DNA from: Mesorhizobium sp. M1B.F.Ca.ET.045.04.1.1
Lineage (GTDB): Bacteria; Pseudomonadota; Alphaproteobacteria; Rhizobiales; Rhizobiaceae
Length of the DNA stretch: 64,000 nt
Assembly (NCBI RefSeq): GCF_003952465.1
Contig: NZ_CP034448.1
Coordinates: 4,627,001-4,691,000 of the forward strand
Reading direction: 5' to 3'
The stretch's first letter is position 1. The number at the start of each line of letters is the position of its first letter. Under the pieces are notes generated by a model. The model was not told the origin of the DNA and did not search any database. It saw nothing but the letters and a program-made list of their open reading frames with translations. This document shows, in pieces, positions 10,444 through 18,494 of the stretch. Made by a program: the position numbers and the translations under genes.

Positions 10444-10511
10444 CTTTCGTCATCCACGGGCGGAGCAGGAGCGTAGCTCCTGCGCAGACCCGAGGATCCA
10501 TTCCGTGACGT
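10444..10511 (+). repeat. Left 68-bp inverted repeat of GIY-YIG unit
   Basis: Begins CTTTCGTCATCCACGGGCG and ends CATTCCGTGACGT. Inside is a hairpin (GCAGGAGC, short loop, GCTCCTGC), so each arm is itself palindromic. It differs from the reverse complement of the right arm at two positions only. Confidence 0.85.
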
Positions 10512-10542
10512 TGGAGCGATCAAAGCATCGCAGAATTAGGCG

Positions 10543-10830
10543 CTACCAGCCGGTGCCGCGAAAAAGCTCGAACCACTCCGGATTGGTCCTTTCGACTAAT
10601 TCGATTTTCCACTGGCGCGGCCAGCGTTTCAGCGATTTTTCGCGCTGGATGGCATCGCGGATGTCGAAATATTCCTCGTACCAGACCAGACGCTGCACGC
10701 CGTAGCGCCCGGTAAAGCGCGAGCCTTCGCCGGACCTGTGCTCCGGCATCCGACGGCCAAGATCGTTCGTGACACCAGTGTAGATGGTGCCGCGCTTCTT
10801 GCTTGCTGTCATATAGACATATCCCGTCAT
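10543..10830 (-). CDS. GIY-YIG family endonuclease-like protein (COG2827)
   Basis: A 95-residue single-domain protein of the UvrC/homing-endonuclease nuclease superfamily. The catalytic pattern is visible: YVY at residues 4-6 in place of GIY, IYTGVTNDL with Y17 in place of YIG, R26 and the metal-binding E64 in QREKSLKRW. There is no DNA-binding extension, as usual for this short family, whose biological role is not established. The gene fills nearly all the space between two 68-bp inverted repeats, so the gene and its repeats look like one unit. Convergent with glmS and divergent from the HigA-type gene. Confidence 0.85.
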   Translation of the reverse strand: MTGYVYMTASKKRGTIYTGVTNDLGRRMPEHRSGEGSRFTGRYGVQRLVWYEEYFDIRDAIQREKSLKRWPRQWKIELVERTNPEWFELFRGTGW

Positions 10831-10891
10831 GCATGAAGAATAACGGATGGTTGATCAGGTGACTATTCTGAGATGTTGTATCCTTCGGCAG

Positions 10892-10959
10892 ACGTCACGG
10901 AATGGATCCTCGGGTCTGCGCAGGAGCTGCGCTCCTGCTTCGCCCGTGGATGACGAAAG
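10892..10959 (-). repeat. Right 68-bp inverted repeat of GIY-YIG unit
   Basis: Reverse-complement copy of the left arm with two mismatches. It lies about 60 bases upstream of the GIY-YIG start codon, so it may also contribute promoter or transcript structure. Confidence 0.85.
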
Positions 10960-10981
10960 GAAGGATGTCTCGGCTAATCCC

Positions 10982-11000
10982 AACGGAAGCAGCTTCCGTT
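10982..11000. repeat. Perfect 9-1-9 palindrome upstream of higA-like gene
   Basis: AACGGAAGC-A-GCTTCCGTT, directly after the right arm of the GIY-YIG unit. It has no T-tract. It may be a second regulator site or a remnant of a palindromic element. Confidence 0.5.
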
Positions 11001-11006
11001 TGGCTT

Positions 11007-11025
11007 TGTATCATAGCATGATACA
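11007..11025. promoter_or_regulatory. Candidate HigA-type operator
   Basis: A perfect 8-3-8 inverted repeat, TGTATCAT-AGC-ATGATACA, lies 48 bases before the start codon of the HigA-type gene. HigA-family antitoxins bind such palindromes to repress their own promoters. The assignment comes from position and symmetry. Confidence 0.5.
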
Positions 11026-11073
11026 CGTCGTGGGGAAGGGCACCCACCCCTAACCCATTGAGGATACTGAGCT

Positions 11074-11373
11074 ATGGTCAAGTTCGCACGCCCTATCCAC
11101 CCCGGGGAATTCCTACGCGAGGAGTATCTGGTGCCGCTAAGCATGAGTGCCGGCGCACTTGCGAAGAAACTTAATCTCCCGCGGACCCGCATCGAACGAA
11201 TCGTGAAGGAGGAGGTCGGCTTGACTCCGGATACCGCCCTTCGCCTTGCCAGGTTCTTCAACACCACGCCCGAGTTCTGGATGAACTTCCAGAAGGCCTA
11301 CGAACTCGAGACCGAGGCGAGAAAGATCGCGGCGGAACTTGAGAAGATCGTGCCGATGGATGCGGCGGCTTAG
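11074..11373 (+). CDS. higA: HigA-family antitoxin without visible toxin
   Basis: A 99-residue Xre-type helix-turn-helix protein of the HigA/VapI group. The opening IHPGEFLREEYLVPL is the family signature, followed by the helix-turn-helix SAGALAKKLNLPRTRIERIV and the FWMNFQKAYELE stretch. HigB toxin genes normally lie immediately upstream, but the 110 bases before this start contain only palindromes and the end of the GIY-YIG unit, and the next gene downstream is DUF502. It is therefore an orphan, perhaps after loss of higB, or a stand-alone regulator. An upstream palindrome is a likely self-binding site. Confidence 0.85.
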   Translation: MVKFARPIHPGEFLREEYLVPLSMSAGALAKKLNLPRTRIERIVKEEVGLTPDTALRLARFFNTTPEFWMNFQKAYELETEARKIAAELEKIVPMDAAA

Positions 11374-11456
11374 CGGGCATCTTTAAAAACTTCGCAGTTC
11401 CAAACCGGCTCGCGGTTCACTAATCTCAGCGTCGCAACCTGCGCCGCGGTGATCCC

Positions 11457-12215
11457 ATGTCCGACGCCCTGAAGACCTCTGGCATGACCCGGCTCAGGAA
11501 CTACTTCCTGACCGGCTTCGTCGTCTGCGCGCCGCTGGCGATCACCGCCTATATCGCCTGGTCCCTCATCGGCTGGGTCGATTCCTGGGTGAAGCCTTAT
11601 ATTCCCGCTCGCTACAATCCCGACACCTATCTGCCATTCCCGGTGCCCGGCTTCGGACTTATCGTGGCGCTGGTGCTGATCACGCTGATCGGCTTCCTGA
11701 CGGCGAACATCGTCGGCCGCGCCATCGTCAATTTCGGCGAGCGGCTGCTCGGCCGCATGCCGCTGGTGCGCGGCATCTACGGTTCGCTGAAGCAGATTTT
11801 CGAGACGGTGCTGTCGAATAAGGGCGACCTGTTCCGCCAGGTCGGCCTGGTCGAATACCCGCGAAAAGGGGTTTGGTCGCTGGTCTTCGTCGCCAGCGAG
11901 AAGGAAACCGAGATCAACCAGAAGCTCGACCAGGAAGGCGATCCGCTGATCGCGGTGTTCATGCCGTGCACGCCGAACCCGACCACCGGCTTCCTGATGT
12001 ATGTGCTGAAATCCGAGATCGTGCCGCTCGACATGACCATCGAGGATGGCGCCAAGCTGATCGTCTCGGCCGGCATGGTGGCGCCGGAGGTCAAGACCAA
12101 GCTGGTGACGCTGAACGGCGAACGGATAGAGGGCCCGCTTGCCAACCCACCACTCGGCGCCGGGCCTCAGCCGGCGCGCAGCAAGCGCACTGCTTCATCG
12201 CGTCCGAACAGGTAA
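11457..12215 (+). CDS. DUF502 family membrane protein
   Basis: A 252-residue inner-membrane protein with two clear helices (YFLTGFVVCAPLAITAYIAW near residue 20 and GFGLIVALVLITLIGFLTA near residue 70) and a long soluble C-terminal domain containing the family motifs PLVRGIYGSLKQI and PNPTTGFLMYV. The function of DUF502 is unknown. The last 49 bases overlap, on the opposite strand, the end of recG, so the two genes converge and share 3' sequence. The tail beyond about residue 228 is polar, which fits a recently extended C-terminus running into recG. Confidence 0.9.
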   Translation: MSDALKTSGMTRLRNYFLTGFVVCAPLAITAYIAWSLIGWVDSWVKPYIPARYNPDTYLPFPVPGFGLIVALVLITLIGFLTANIVGRAIVNFGERLLGRMPLVRGIYGSLKQIFETVLSNKGDLFRQVGLVEYPRKGVWSLVFVASEKETEINQKLDQEGDPLIAVFMPCTPNPTTGFLMYVLKSEIVPLDMTIEDGAKLIVSAGMVAPEVKTKLVTLNGERIEGPLANPPLGAGPQPARSKRTASSRPNR

Positions 12216-14275
12216 AGCAGCAGCCGGAGCGCCTCGCCACGTTCGGACTGCAGTTCCGGATCGCGCGACAAGATCAGGCGGGCATCGTCGCGCGCGGCTT
12301 CGAGCAGGTCGGCGTGGAACTCGATGCGCGCCACCTGGAAGCCGGGTGTGCCGGACTGGCGGGTGCCAAGCAGCTCGCCTTCGCCGCGCAGCTTCAGGTC
12401 CTCCTCGGCGATACGAAAGCCGTCCTCGGTCTCGCGCATCACCGAAAGCCGGCGCTTCGCCGTCTCGCCGAGCGGGTCCTTGTAGAGCAGCACGCAGGAT
12501 GACGGCTTGTCGCCGCGCCCAACCCGGCCGCGCAGCTGATGCAGTTGCGCCAGGCCGAAGCGCTCAGCATGCTCGATGACCATGATCGTAGCGTCCGGCA
12601 CGTCGACACCGACCTCGATCACGGTGGTCGCGATCAGGATGCGCGTCTCGCCTTGCTTGAAGGCGCGCATCGCCTCATCCTTCTCGGCGCCCTTCATGCG
12701 GCCGTGCACGAGGCCGATCCGGTCGCCGAAAAGCGGCTTCAGCGACGCAAAACGGTCCTCCGCCGACATCAGCTTGATCTCTTCGGATTCCTCGACCAGC
12801 GGGCAGATCCAATAAATCTTCTGGCCTTCGGCGACGGCGTCAACCATGCGCCCGACCAATTCGTCCAGCCGCTCCATCGGCAAGGTGACGGTGCGGATCG
12901 GCTGGCGGCCGGCGGGTTTTTCGGTGAGCTTCGAGACATCCATGTCGCCGAAAGCGGTGAGCACCAGCGTGCGCGGAATGGGCGTCGCCGTCATCACCAG
13001 CATGTCGGGCGCATCGCCCTTGGCGGTGATGGCGAGGCGCTGGTGGACGCCGAAGCGGTGCTGCTCGTCGACCACGGCAAGCACGAGGTCGTGGAACGTC
13101 ACCGTTTCCTGGAACAGCGCGTGGGTGCCGACGACGATGTCGGTGGCGCCGCTGGCGAGTCCCTCCAGCGTCTCCGTGCGCTCGCGGCCCTTCTCGCGCC
13201 CGGTCAGGACCGCCGTGCGCAGCCCGGCGTCTTCCGCGAGCGGCGCGATTGTCGCCAGATGCTGGCGCGCCAGGATCTCGGTCGGCGCCATCAGGGCCGC
13301 CTGACCGCCTGCCTCCACCGCGCGTCCCATGGCGAGCAGGGCGACCACCGTCTTGCCGGAGCCGACATCGCCCTGCAGCAGGCGCAGCATGCGTTCGGGA
13401 TCGGCGAGGTCGGCATTGATTTCGCCGAGCGCGAATTCCTGGCTGGGGGTAAGCTTGTAGGGCAGGGCAGCGCGCAGCTTTTCGACGATGCGGCCGTCGC
13501 CGACCAGCGGCCGGCCCGAAAGGCGGCGGATTTTGGCCCGCACCAGCGCCAGCGATACCTGGCCGGCCAGGAACTCGTCATAGGCAAGGCGACGCCAGGC
13601 CGAACCCTCGACGGCGACGTCGATCGGGTCGGCTGGGTTATGGATGCGGGTGAGCGCATCGCCGAAGGCGGGAAAGGTGTGCCGGCGCATGAAGGCGTCG
13701 TCCTGCCATTCCGGCAGTTCCGGCAGGCGGCCGAGCGATTGCCCGATGGCGCGGCGCAGCACCTTGGCCGACAGGCCGGCGGTGAGCGGATAGACCGGCT
13801 CGACCAGCGGCAGACCCTCGGCCTCGTCGATCGGCGCGATATGGTCGGGATGGACCATGGTCGGGCGGCCGTTGAACCACTCCATGCGGCCGGAGATCAC
13901 GACACGTTCGCCTTCCGGCAGCATCTTCTGCAGATACGCGGCATGGGCATGGAAGAAGGTCAGCGCGATCTCGCCGGTGTCGTCATGGGCGTAGACGCGG
14001 TAGGGCACCGACTTGTTGCGCGGGGGCGGCGGCTGATGACGGTCGACACGTACCTCGAGCGTGACGATCTGGCCTTCGGCCGAAAGCGCGATGCCAGGCC
14101 GGTTGCGGCGGTCGATCACCGTGTTGGGTAAGACGAACAATAGGTCGGCGGCGCGTGCGGGACGGTCGCCGAGGTCGGCGGGCACGACCCGTTCGATCAT
14201 GGTCCCGACTTTCGGGCCGATGCCGGCAAGCGAGGTTATCGGGACAAACAAGGGATCGAGGATGGAAGGACGCAT
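12167..14275 (-). CDS. recG: ATP-dependent DNA helicase RecG
   Basis: A 702-residue superfamily 2 helicase that reverses stalled replication forks and migrates branched DNA. The N-terminal wedge/OB region carries SLAGIGPKVGTMIERVV and VTLEVRVDRH. The helicase core follows, with Walker A GDVGSGKTVVALL, the DEQH box (VVDEQHRFGVHQR), TATPIPRTL and QLRGRVGRG. The C-terminal part includes LRGEGELLGTRQSG. Length is normal. The 3' end overlaps DUF502 convergently. The start lies 93 bases from the divergent sdhE start, so both promoters must fit in that gap. RecG beside Mfd groups two fork and repair translocases, an arrangement common in Rhizobiales. Confidence 0.97.
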   Translation of the reverse strand: MRPSILDPLFVPITSLAGIGPKVGTMIERVVPADLGDRPARAADLLFVLPNTVIDRRNRPGIALSAEGQIVTLEVRVDRHQPPPPRNKSVPYRVYAHDDTGEIALTFFHAHAAYLQKMLPEGERVVISGRMEWFNGRPTMVHPDHIAPIDEAEGLPLVEPVYPLTAGLSAKVLRRAIGQSLGRLPELPEWQDDAFMRRHTFPAFGDALTRIHNPADPIDVAVEGSAWRRLAYDEFLAGQVSLALVRAKIRRLSGRPLVGDGRIVEKLRAALPYKLTPSQEFALGEINADLADPERMLRLLQGDVGSGKTVVALLAMGRAVEAGGQAALMAPTEILARQHLATIAPLAEDAGLRTAVLTGREKGRERTETLEGLASGATDIVVGTHALFQETVTFHDLVLAVVDEQHRFGVHQRLAITAKGDAPDMLVMTATPIPRTLVLTAFGDMDVSKLTEKPAGRQPIRTVTLPMERLDELVGRMVDAVAEGQKIYWICPLVEESEEIKLMSAEDRFASLKPLFGDRIGLVHGRMKGAEKDEAMRAFKQGETRILIATTVIEVGVDVPDATIMVIEHAERFGLAQLHQLRGRVGRGDKPSSCVLLYKDPLGETAKRRLSVMRETEDGFRIAEEDLKLRGEGELLGTRQSGTPGFQVARIEFHADLLEAARDDARLILSRDPELQSERGEALRLLLYLFGRDEAVRLLRAG

Positions 14276-14368
14276 GTTGTCAGCTTATGTCGCGACGGCC
14301 GCAGCGCAAAGGCTGACACCGGTCGCTATCCACGCTATATGCGCCGCTTCGAACAGGGATGCGGCGCG

Positions 14369-14656
14369 ATGACCGGAACACAGCGATCAAGCGAGGGGCT
14401 GGACGCCCGCCGCCGCAAGCTCCTGTTCCGCTCCTGGCATCGCGGCATGCGCGAGATGGACCTGATCCTGGGTTCCTTCGCCGATGCCGAGATCGGCGCC
14501 TTGACCGGCGACGAAATCGACCAATATGAAAAGCTCCTCGAAATCCCCGACACTGAATTCCTGCCGATGGTCACCGGCGAACGTCCGGTTCCGCCCGATA
14601 TCGATTGCACGGTGCTGCAAAAGATCCTGGCGTCGCGCCGGACCATGACATTTTGA
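14369..14656 (+). CDS. sdhE: FAD assembly factor SdhE (DUF339)
   Basis: A small soluble protein of about 95 residues that helps attach FAD to succinate dehydrogenase flavoprotein. The family core is plain: RRKLLFRSWHRGMREMDLILG contains the RGMRE motif, followed by EIDQYEKLLEIPDTEFLPMV. The start at ATG 14369 fits homologue length; an in-frame ATG at 14339 would add ten residues, and neither has a strong ribosome site. It ends 13 bases before mfd on the same strand and is probably cotranscribed with it. No sdh genes are in the window. Confidence 0.88.
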   Translation: MTGTQRSSEGLDARRRKLLFRSWHRGMREMDLILGSFADAEIGALTGDEIDQYEKLLEIPDTEFLPMVTGERPVPPDIDCTVLQKILASRRTMTF

Positions 14657-14669
14657 AAAACGCATATCG

Positions 14670-17600
14670 ATGAGCCTCATTCCTTCCATCGGCCTGCCCA
14701 AGGGCCGCGCCGGCCAGTTCATCGTCGACGGCGTCGCCGACGGCTACGAAGCTTTCGCACTGGTGCGGACCGCGCACGAGATCGCGCCCGACAAGCCGGT
14801 GCTGTTCGTCGCGCGCGACGGCCAGCGGCTGCCGGCGATCATCGAGGCGCTGGCCTTTGCGGCACCCGGCCTGCCGGTGCTCGAACTGCCGGCCTGGGAC
14901 TGCCTGCCTTACGACCGTGTTTCGCCGGGCGCGGATGCCGCAGCGCGGCGGCTCGATGCGCTTTCCGCCATCATTGCGCTCGCCAGGAAGCCGCATCGCG
15001 CCGTGATCCTCACAACGGCGAATGCGCTCCTGCAGCGCATTCCGCCGGCCGCGTTGATCGAAGCGCAGACTTTCCATGCCAAGCCCGGCAACCAGATCGA
15101 CATGAACGTGCTGATCGCGCGGCTGGAGAATTCCGGTTTCGAGCGCGTGCCGACCGTGCGCGACGTTGGCGAATTCGCGGTGCGCGGCGGCATCCTCGAT
15201 CTGTTCGCGCCCGGCTGGAGCGAGGCGCTGAGGCTCGACTTTTTCGGCGACACGCTGGAATCGATCCGTGTCTTCGACGTCGCGACCCAGCGAACCACCG
15301 GGCAGCGCAAGTCGATGGCGCTGCAGGCGATGAGCGAAGTGGCGCTGATGCCGGAGACGATCAGCCGCTTCCGCCGCTCCTATATCGAGGCCTTCGGCGC
15401 GCCGTCGCGCGACGATGCGCTCTATGCCGCGGTCAGCGAAGGCCGGCGTTTTGCCGGCATGGAGCATTGGCTGCCCTTCTTCTACGAGCGGCTGGAAACC
15501 GTCTTCGACTACCTGCCGGATGCGCCTGTCGTCTTTGATCACTTGGCGCATGAGGCGCTGGCCGAGCGCCATACGCTGATCCTCGACCACTATGAGGCGC
15601 GCCGCAAGCAGGCCGACGCCGCGCTCAAGGACGCGGTGCCCTACAAGCCGGTGGCGCCGGACCTGCTCTATCTGTCGCCGGAGAACCTCAGGGCTTCGCT
15701 TGGCCCGCGCGAGGACATCGACTTCACCGTCTTCGATGCGCCGGATGTCGGAGCCAAGAAGGTCTTTCATGCCGGCTCACGGCATGGCCGCAGCTTCGCC
15801 GAGGAGCGCGCCGACCCGAACACCAACGTCTTCGACGTGGTGGTGAAGCATATTGCCGACGAGCGTGCAGCGCGCCGCCGGGTTATCGTCGCCGGCTGGA
15901 CCGAAGGCTCGCTCGACCGTCTTGGTCAGATCCTCGCCGAACACCATCTCGGCAACCTCAAGCCCGTCGCCACGCTTGCCGAGGTTGAAAAGCTGGAGAC
16001 GGGGCAGGCGGGGCTTGCCGTGCTGCCGCTCGAATCCGGCTTCGAGACCGACAAGCTGCTCGTCGTCGCCGAGCAGGACATCCTTGGCGACAGGCTGATC
16101 CGCCGCGCGAAGCGCAAGAAGCGCGCGTCCGACTTCATCGCCGAGGCTTCGTCGCTGTCGTCGGGCGACATTGTCGTCCATACCGATCACGGTATCGGGC
16201 GATTTATCGGCCTGCGCACCATCGAAGCGGTGGGCGCGCCGCATGATTGCCTGGAAATCCACTATGCCGGCGACGACCGGCTGTTCCTGCCGGTGGAAAA
16301 CATCGAGCTTCTGTCGCGCTATGGCTCGGATTCGGCCGAGGCCCCACTCGACAAGCTCGGCGGCGGCGCCTGGCAGGCGCGCAAGGCGCGGCTGAAGCGA
16401 CGCCTGCTCGACATGGCCGGACAGTTGATCCGCATCGCCGCCGAGCGGCAGATGCGCGCGGCGCCCGCCATGATCCCGGCCGAAGGCCTCTATGGCGAGT
16501 TCGCGGCACGCTTTCCTTACGAGGAAACCGACGACCAGCAGACGGCGATCGATTCCGTGATGGACGATCTTGGCGCTGGCAAGCCGATGGACCGGCTGGT
16601 CTGCGGCGACGTCGGTTTCGGGAAGACGGAAGTGGCGCTGCGCGCCGCCTTCATCGCGGCCCTGGAAGGGTTCCAGGTCGCGGTCGTCGTGCCGACGACG
16701 CTGTTGTCGCGGCAGCACTTCAAGACCTTCTCGCAGCGCTTCTCCGGCCTGCCGATCCGCATCGCGCAGGCCTCGCGCCTGGTCGGTTCCAAGGAACTGG
16801 CCGAAACCAAGAAGGGTGTCGCCGAAGGCACGGTCGACGTCGTCGTCGGCACCCATGCGTTGCTCGGGTCTTCGATTTCGTTCAAGAATCTCGGCCTGCT
16901 GATCATCGACGAGGAGCAGCATTTCGGCGTCAAGCACAAGGAGCGGCTGAAGGAGCTGAAGAACGACGTGCATGTGCTGACGCTGTCGGCGACGCCGATC
17001 CCGCGCACGCTGCAGCTGGCGCTGACCGGCGTGCGCGAACTGTCGCTGATCGCCACGCCGCCGGTCGACCGCATGGCGGTGCGCACCTTCATCTCGCCCT
17101 TCGATACGCTGGTCATCCGCGAGACGCTGCTGCGCGAACGCTATCGCGGCGGCCACTCCTTCTATGTGGTGCCGCGCATCAGCGATCTTTCGGAAATCCA
17201 TGATTTCCTGAGAGAATCCGTGCCGGAGCTGAAGGTGGCGGTCGCCCATGGCCAGATGCCGGCCGGCGAGCTCGACGACATCATGAACGCTTTCTACGAC
17301 GGCCAGTACGACGTGCTTCTGTCGACGACCATCGTCGAATCCGGCCTCGACATCCCGACGGCGAACACACTGATCATCCACCGCGCCGATATGTTCGGCC
17401 TGGCGCAGCTCTATCAGCTGCGCGGTCGTGTGGGCCGCTCCAAGGTGCGCGCCTATGCGCTGTTCACGCTGCCGGCCAACCGCAAGCTCACCGACACCGC
17501 CGAGCGGCGGCTGAAGGTGCTGCAGTCGCTCGACACGCTCGGCGCCGGCTTCCAGCTTGCCAGCCACGATCTCGACATCCGGGGCGCCGGCAATCTGCTG

Positions 17601-18167
17601 GGCGAAGAGCAGTCCGGCCACATCAAGGAGGTCGGTTTCGAGCTTTACCAGCAGATGCTGGAAGAGGCTGTGGCCGAGGTGAAGGATTCGGGCGAAGTGC
17701 AGGATGGCGGCTGGTCGCCGCAGATCGCCGTTGGCACCGCCGTGATGATCCCGGAAAGCTATGTGCCCGATTTGCAGCTCAGGATGGCGCTCTATCGCCG
17801 CCTCGGCGATCTCGAAACCACCGAGGAGATCGATGGCTTCGGCGCCGAGCTGATCGACCGGTTCGGGCCGCTGCCGGAAGAGGTGACGCATCTTCTGAAG
17901 ATCGTCTTCATCAAGGCGCTCTGCCGCAGGGCCAATGTCGAGAAGCTCGACGCCGGCCCCAAGGGAGTGGTCATCCATTTCCGCAAGCGCGAATTCCCCA
18001 ATCCGGTCGGGCTGGTCAAGTTCATCGGCGAGCAGGGCTCATTGGCCAAGATCAGGGCCGACCACAGCGTCGTCTTCATCCGCGACTGGCCGAACGCGGA
18101 GAAACGCCTGGCCGGCTCCGCGGTTGTGATGACGCAGTTGGCGCGGCTGGTCGACAAAGCCGCCTAA
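14670..18167 (+). CDS. mfd: Transcription-repair coupling factor Mfd
   Basis: A 1165-residue ATP-dependent translocase that removes RNA polymerase stalled at lesions and recruits UvrAB. In order: a UvrB-like N-terminus (LELPAWDCLPYDRVSP), the RNAP-interacting domain (SGDIVVHTDHGIGRFIGL, near residue 500), Walker A GDVGFGKTEVALR near residue 646, the DEEQ box (IDEEQHFGVKHKERLK) near residue 745, QLRGRVGRS and a C-terminal TRCF domain (LRMALYRRLGDLE). Length and all motifs are normal. It is downstream of sdhE in a probable two-gene unit and is followed by a palindromic repeat region. Confidence 0.97.
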   Translation: MSLIPSIGLPKGRAGQFIVDGVADGYEAFALVRTAHEIAPDKPVLFVARDGQRLPAIIEALAFAAPGLPVLELPAWDCLPYDRVSPGADAAARRLDALSAIIALARKPHRAVILTTANALLQRIPPAALIEAQTFHAKPGNQIDMNVLIARLENSGFERVPTVRDVGEFAVRGGILDLFAPGWSEALRLDFFGDTLESIRVFDVATQRTTGQRKSMALQAMSEVALMPETISRFRRSYIEAFGAPSRDDALYAAVSEGRRFAGMEHWLPFFYERLETVFDYLPDAPVVFDHLAHEALAERHTLILDHYEARRKQADAALKDAVPYKPVAPDLLYLSPENLRASLGPREDIDFTVFDAPDVGAKKVFHAGSRHGRSFAEERADPNTNVFDVVVKHIADERAARRRVIVAGWTEGSLDRLGQILAEHHLGNLKPVATLAEVEKLETGQAGLAVLPLESGFETDKLLVVAEQDILGDRLIRRAKRKKRASDFIAEASSLSSGDIVVHTDHGIGRFIGLRTIEAVGAPHDCLEIHYAGDDRLFLPVENIELLSRYGSDSAEAPLDKLGGGAWQARKARLKRRLLDMAGQLIRIAAERQMRAAPAMIPAEGLYGEFAARFPYEETDDQQTAIDSVMDDLGAGKPMDRLVCGDVGFGKTEVALRAAFIAALEGFQVAVVVPTTLLSRQHFKTFSQRFSGLPIRIAQASRLVGSKELAETKKGVAEGTVDVVVGTHALLGSSISFKNLGLLIIDEEQHFGVKHKERLKELKNDVHVLTLSATPIPRTLQLALTGVRELSLIATPPVDRMAVRTFISPFDTLVIRETLLRERYRGGHSFYVVPRISDLSEIHDFLRESVPELKVAVAHGQMPAGELDDIMNAFYDGQYDVLLSTTIVESGLDIPTANTLIIHRADMFGLAQLYQLRGRVGRSKVRAYALFTLPANRKLTDTAERRLKVLQSLDTLGAGFQLASHDLDIRGAGNLLGEEQSGHIKEVGFELYQQMLEEAVAEVKDSGEVQDGGWSPQIAVGTAVMIPESYVPDLQLRMALYRRLGDLETTEEIDGFGAELIDRFGPLPEEVTHLLKIVFIKALCRRANVEKLDAGPKGVVIHFRKREFPNPVGLVKFIGEQGSLAKIRADHSVVFIRDWPNAEKRLAGSAVVMTQLARLVDKAA

Positions 18168-18305
18168 GGCAGGTCGATATTCAGGTGAGGCCGGCCTGCA
18201 AATGGCGATTTCCTGCGCGTCCGGTGCTCACGTACTTTCAAGTACGCTCCGCTCCGGTTCTCGGAAACCACCATTTTCGGCTCGGCCTGACCTGAATCTC
18301 GACCT
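18168..18305. repeat. Large imperfect inverted repeat after mfd
   Basis: The outer arms AGGTCGATATTCAGG and CCTGAATCTCGACCT are nearly complementary. Inner matches follow (GCCGGCC.. and GGCTCGGCC, AAATGGCG and CACCATTTT). The centre holds TACTTTCAAGTA flanked by GGTGCTCACG and CGCTCCGCTCC. Such palindromes recur in rhizobial genomes. Together with the next stretch it fills the 327-base gap between mfd and the DAHP synthase. It could act as a terminator, but it lacks a T-tract. Confidence 0.6.
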
Positions 18306-18434
18306 ACCTCGGGTGGCCAAGGCATTCGCCACTGCTGAAATTCCCGGCTAGAATAGGAAATCGGCTTCGTGTAAGGAGCCGCGATCCTGGGTACAGGGCA
18401 GATTTTGCAGGCGAGGGCGCCTGCTTGTTATTGA

Positions 18435-18471
18435 CGCTATTCCGGACGGGAAACCGTTTCCTGGGATTGCT
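18435..18471. repeat. Interspersed repeat family B, copy 1
   Basis: A short element bounded by GCTATTCCGGACGG and CCTGGGATTGCTC, related to copies at 25528-25575 and 31223-31269. The ends are complementary (GCAATTCC/GGAATTGC in the best copies). This copy is the most diverged and shortest. It lies 24 bases before the DAHP synthase start, so it may be in that gene's leader. Confidence 0.6.
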
Positions 18472-18494
18472 CTGAAAGGGCGTTGGGTGCAGCG

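Larger units (their letters stand above)
10444..10959. mobile_element. Putative GIY-YIG cassette bounded by 68-bp inverted repeats
   Basis: A 516-bp unit made of two near-identical inverted repeats (66 of 68 positions match) with a single GIY-YIG nuclease gene between them. No transposase, no obvious target-site duplication and no second gene are present. It sits in the intergenic space after glmS and before a HigA-type gene. The arrangement suggests a small element mobilised or spread with its own nuclease, but mobility is inference. The repeats and gene are listed separately. Confidence 0.55.

Noticed and set aside
10847..11053. Short frame upstream of higA as a HigB toxin
   Set aside because: Its translation crosses the inverted repeat and shows none of the RelE/HigB pattern.
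12539..14131. 530-codon open frame opposite recG
   Set aside because: Antisense shadow of recG; no ribosome site and no family pattern.
15777..17978. 733-codon open frame opposite mfd
   Set aside because: Antisense shadow of mfd.
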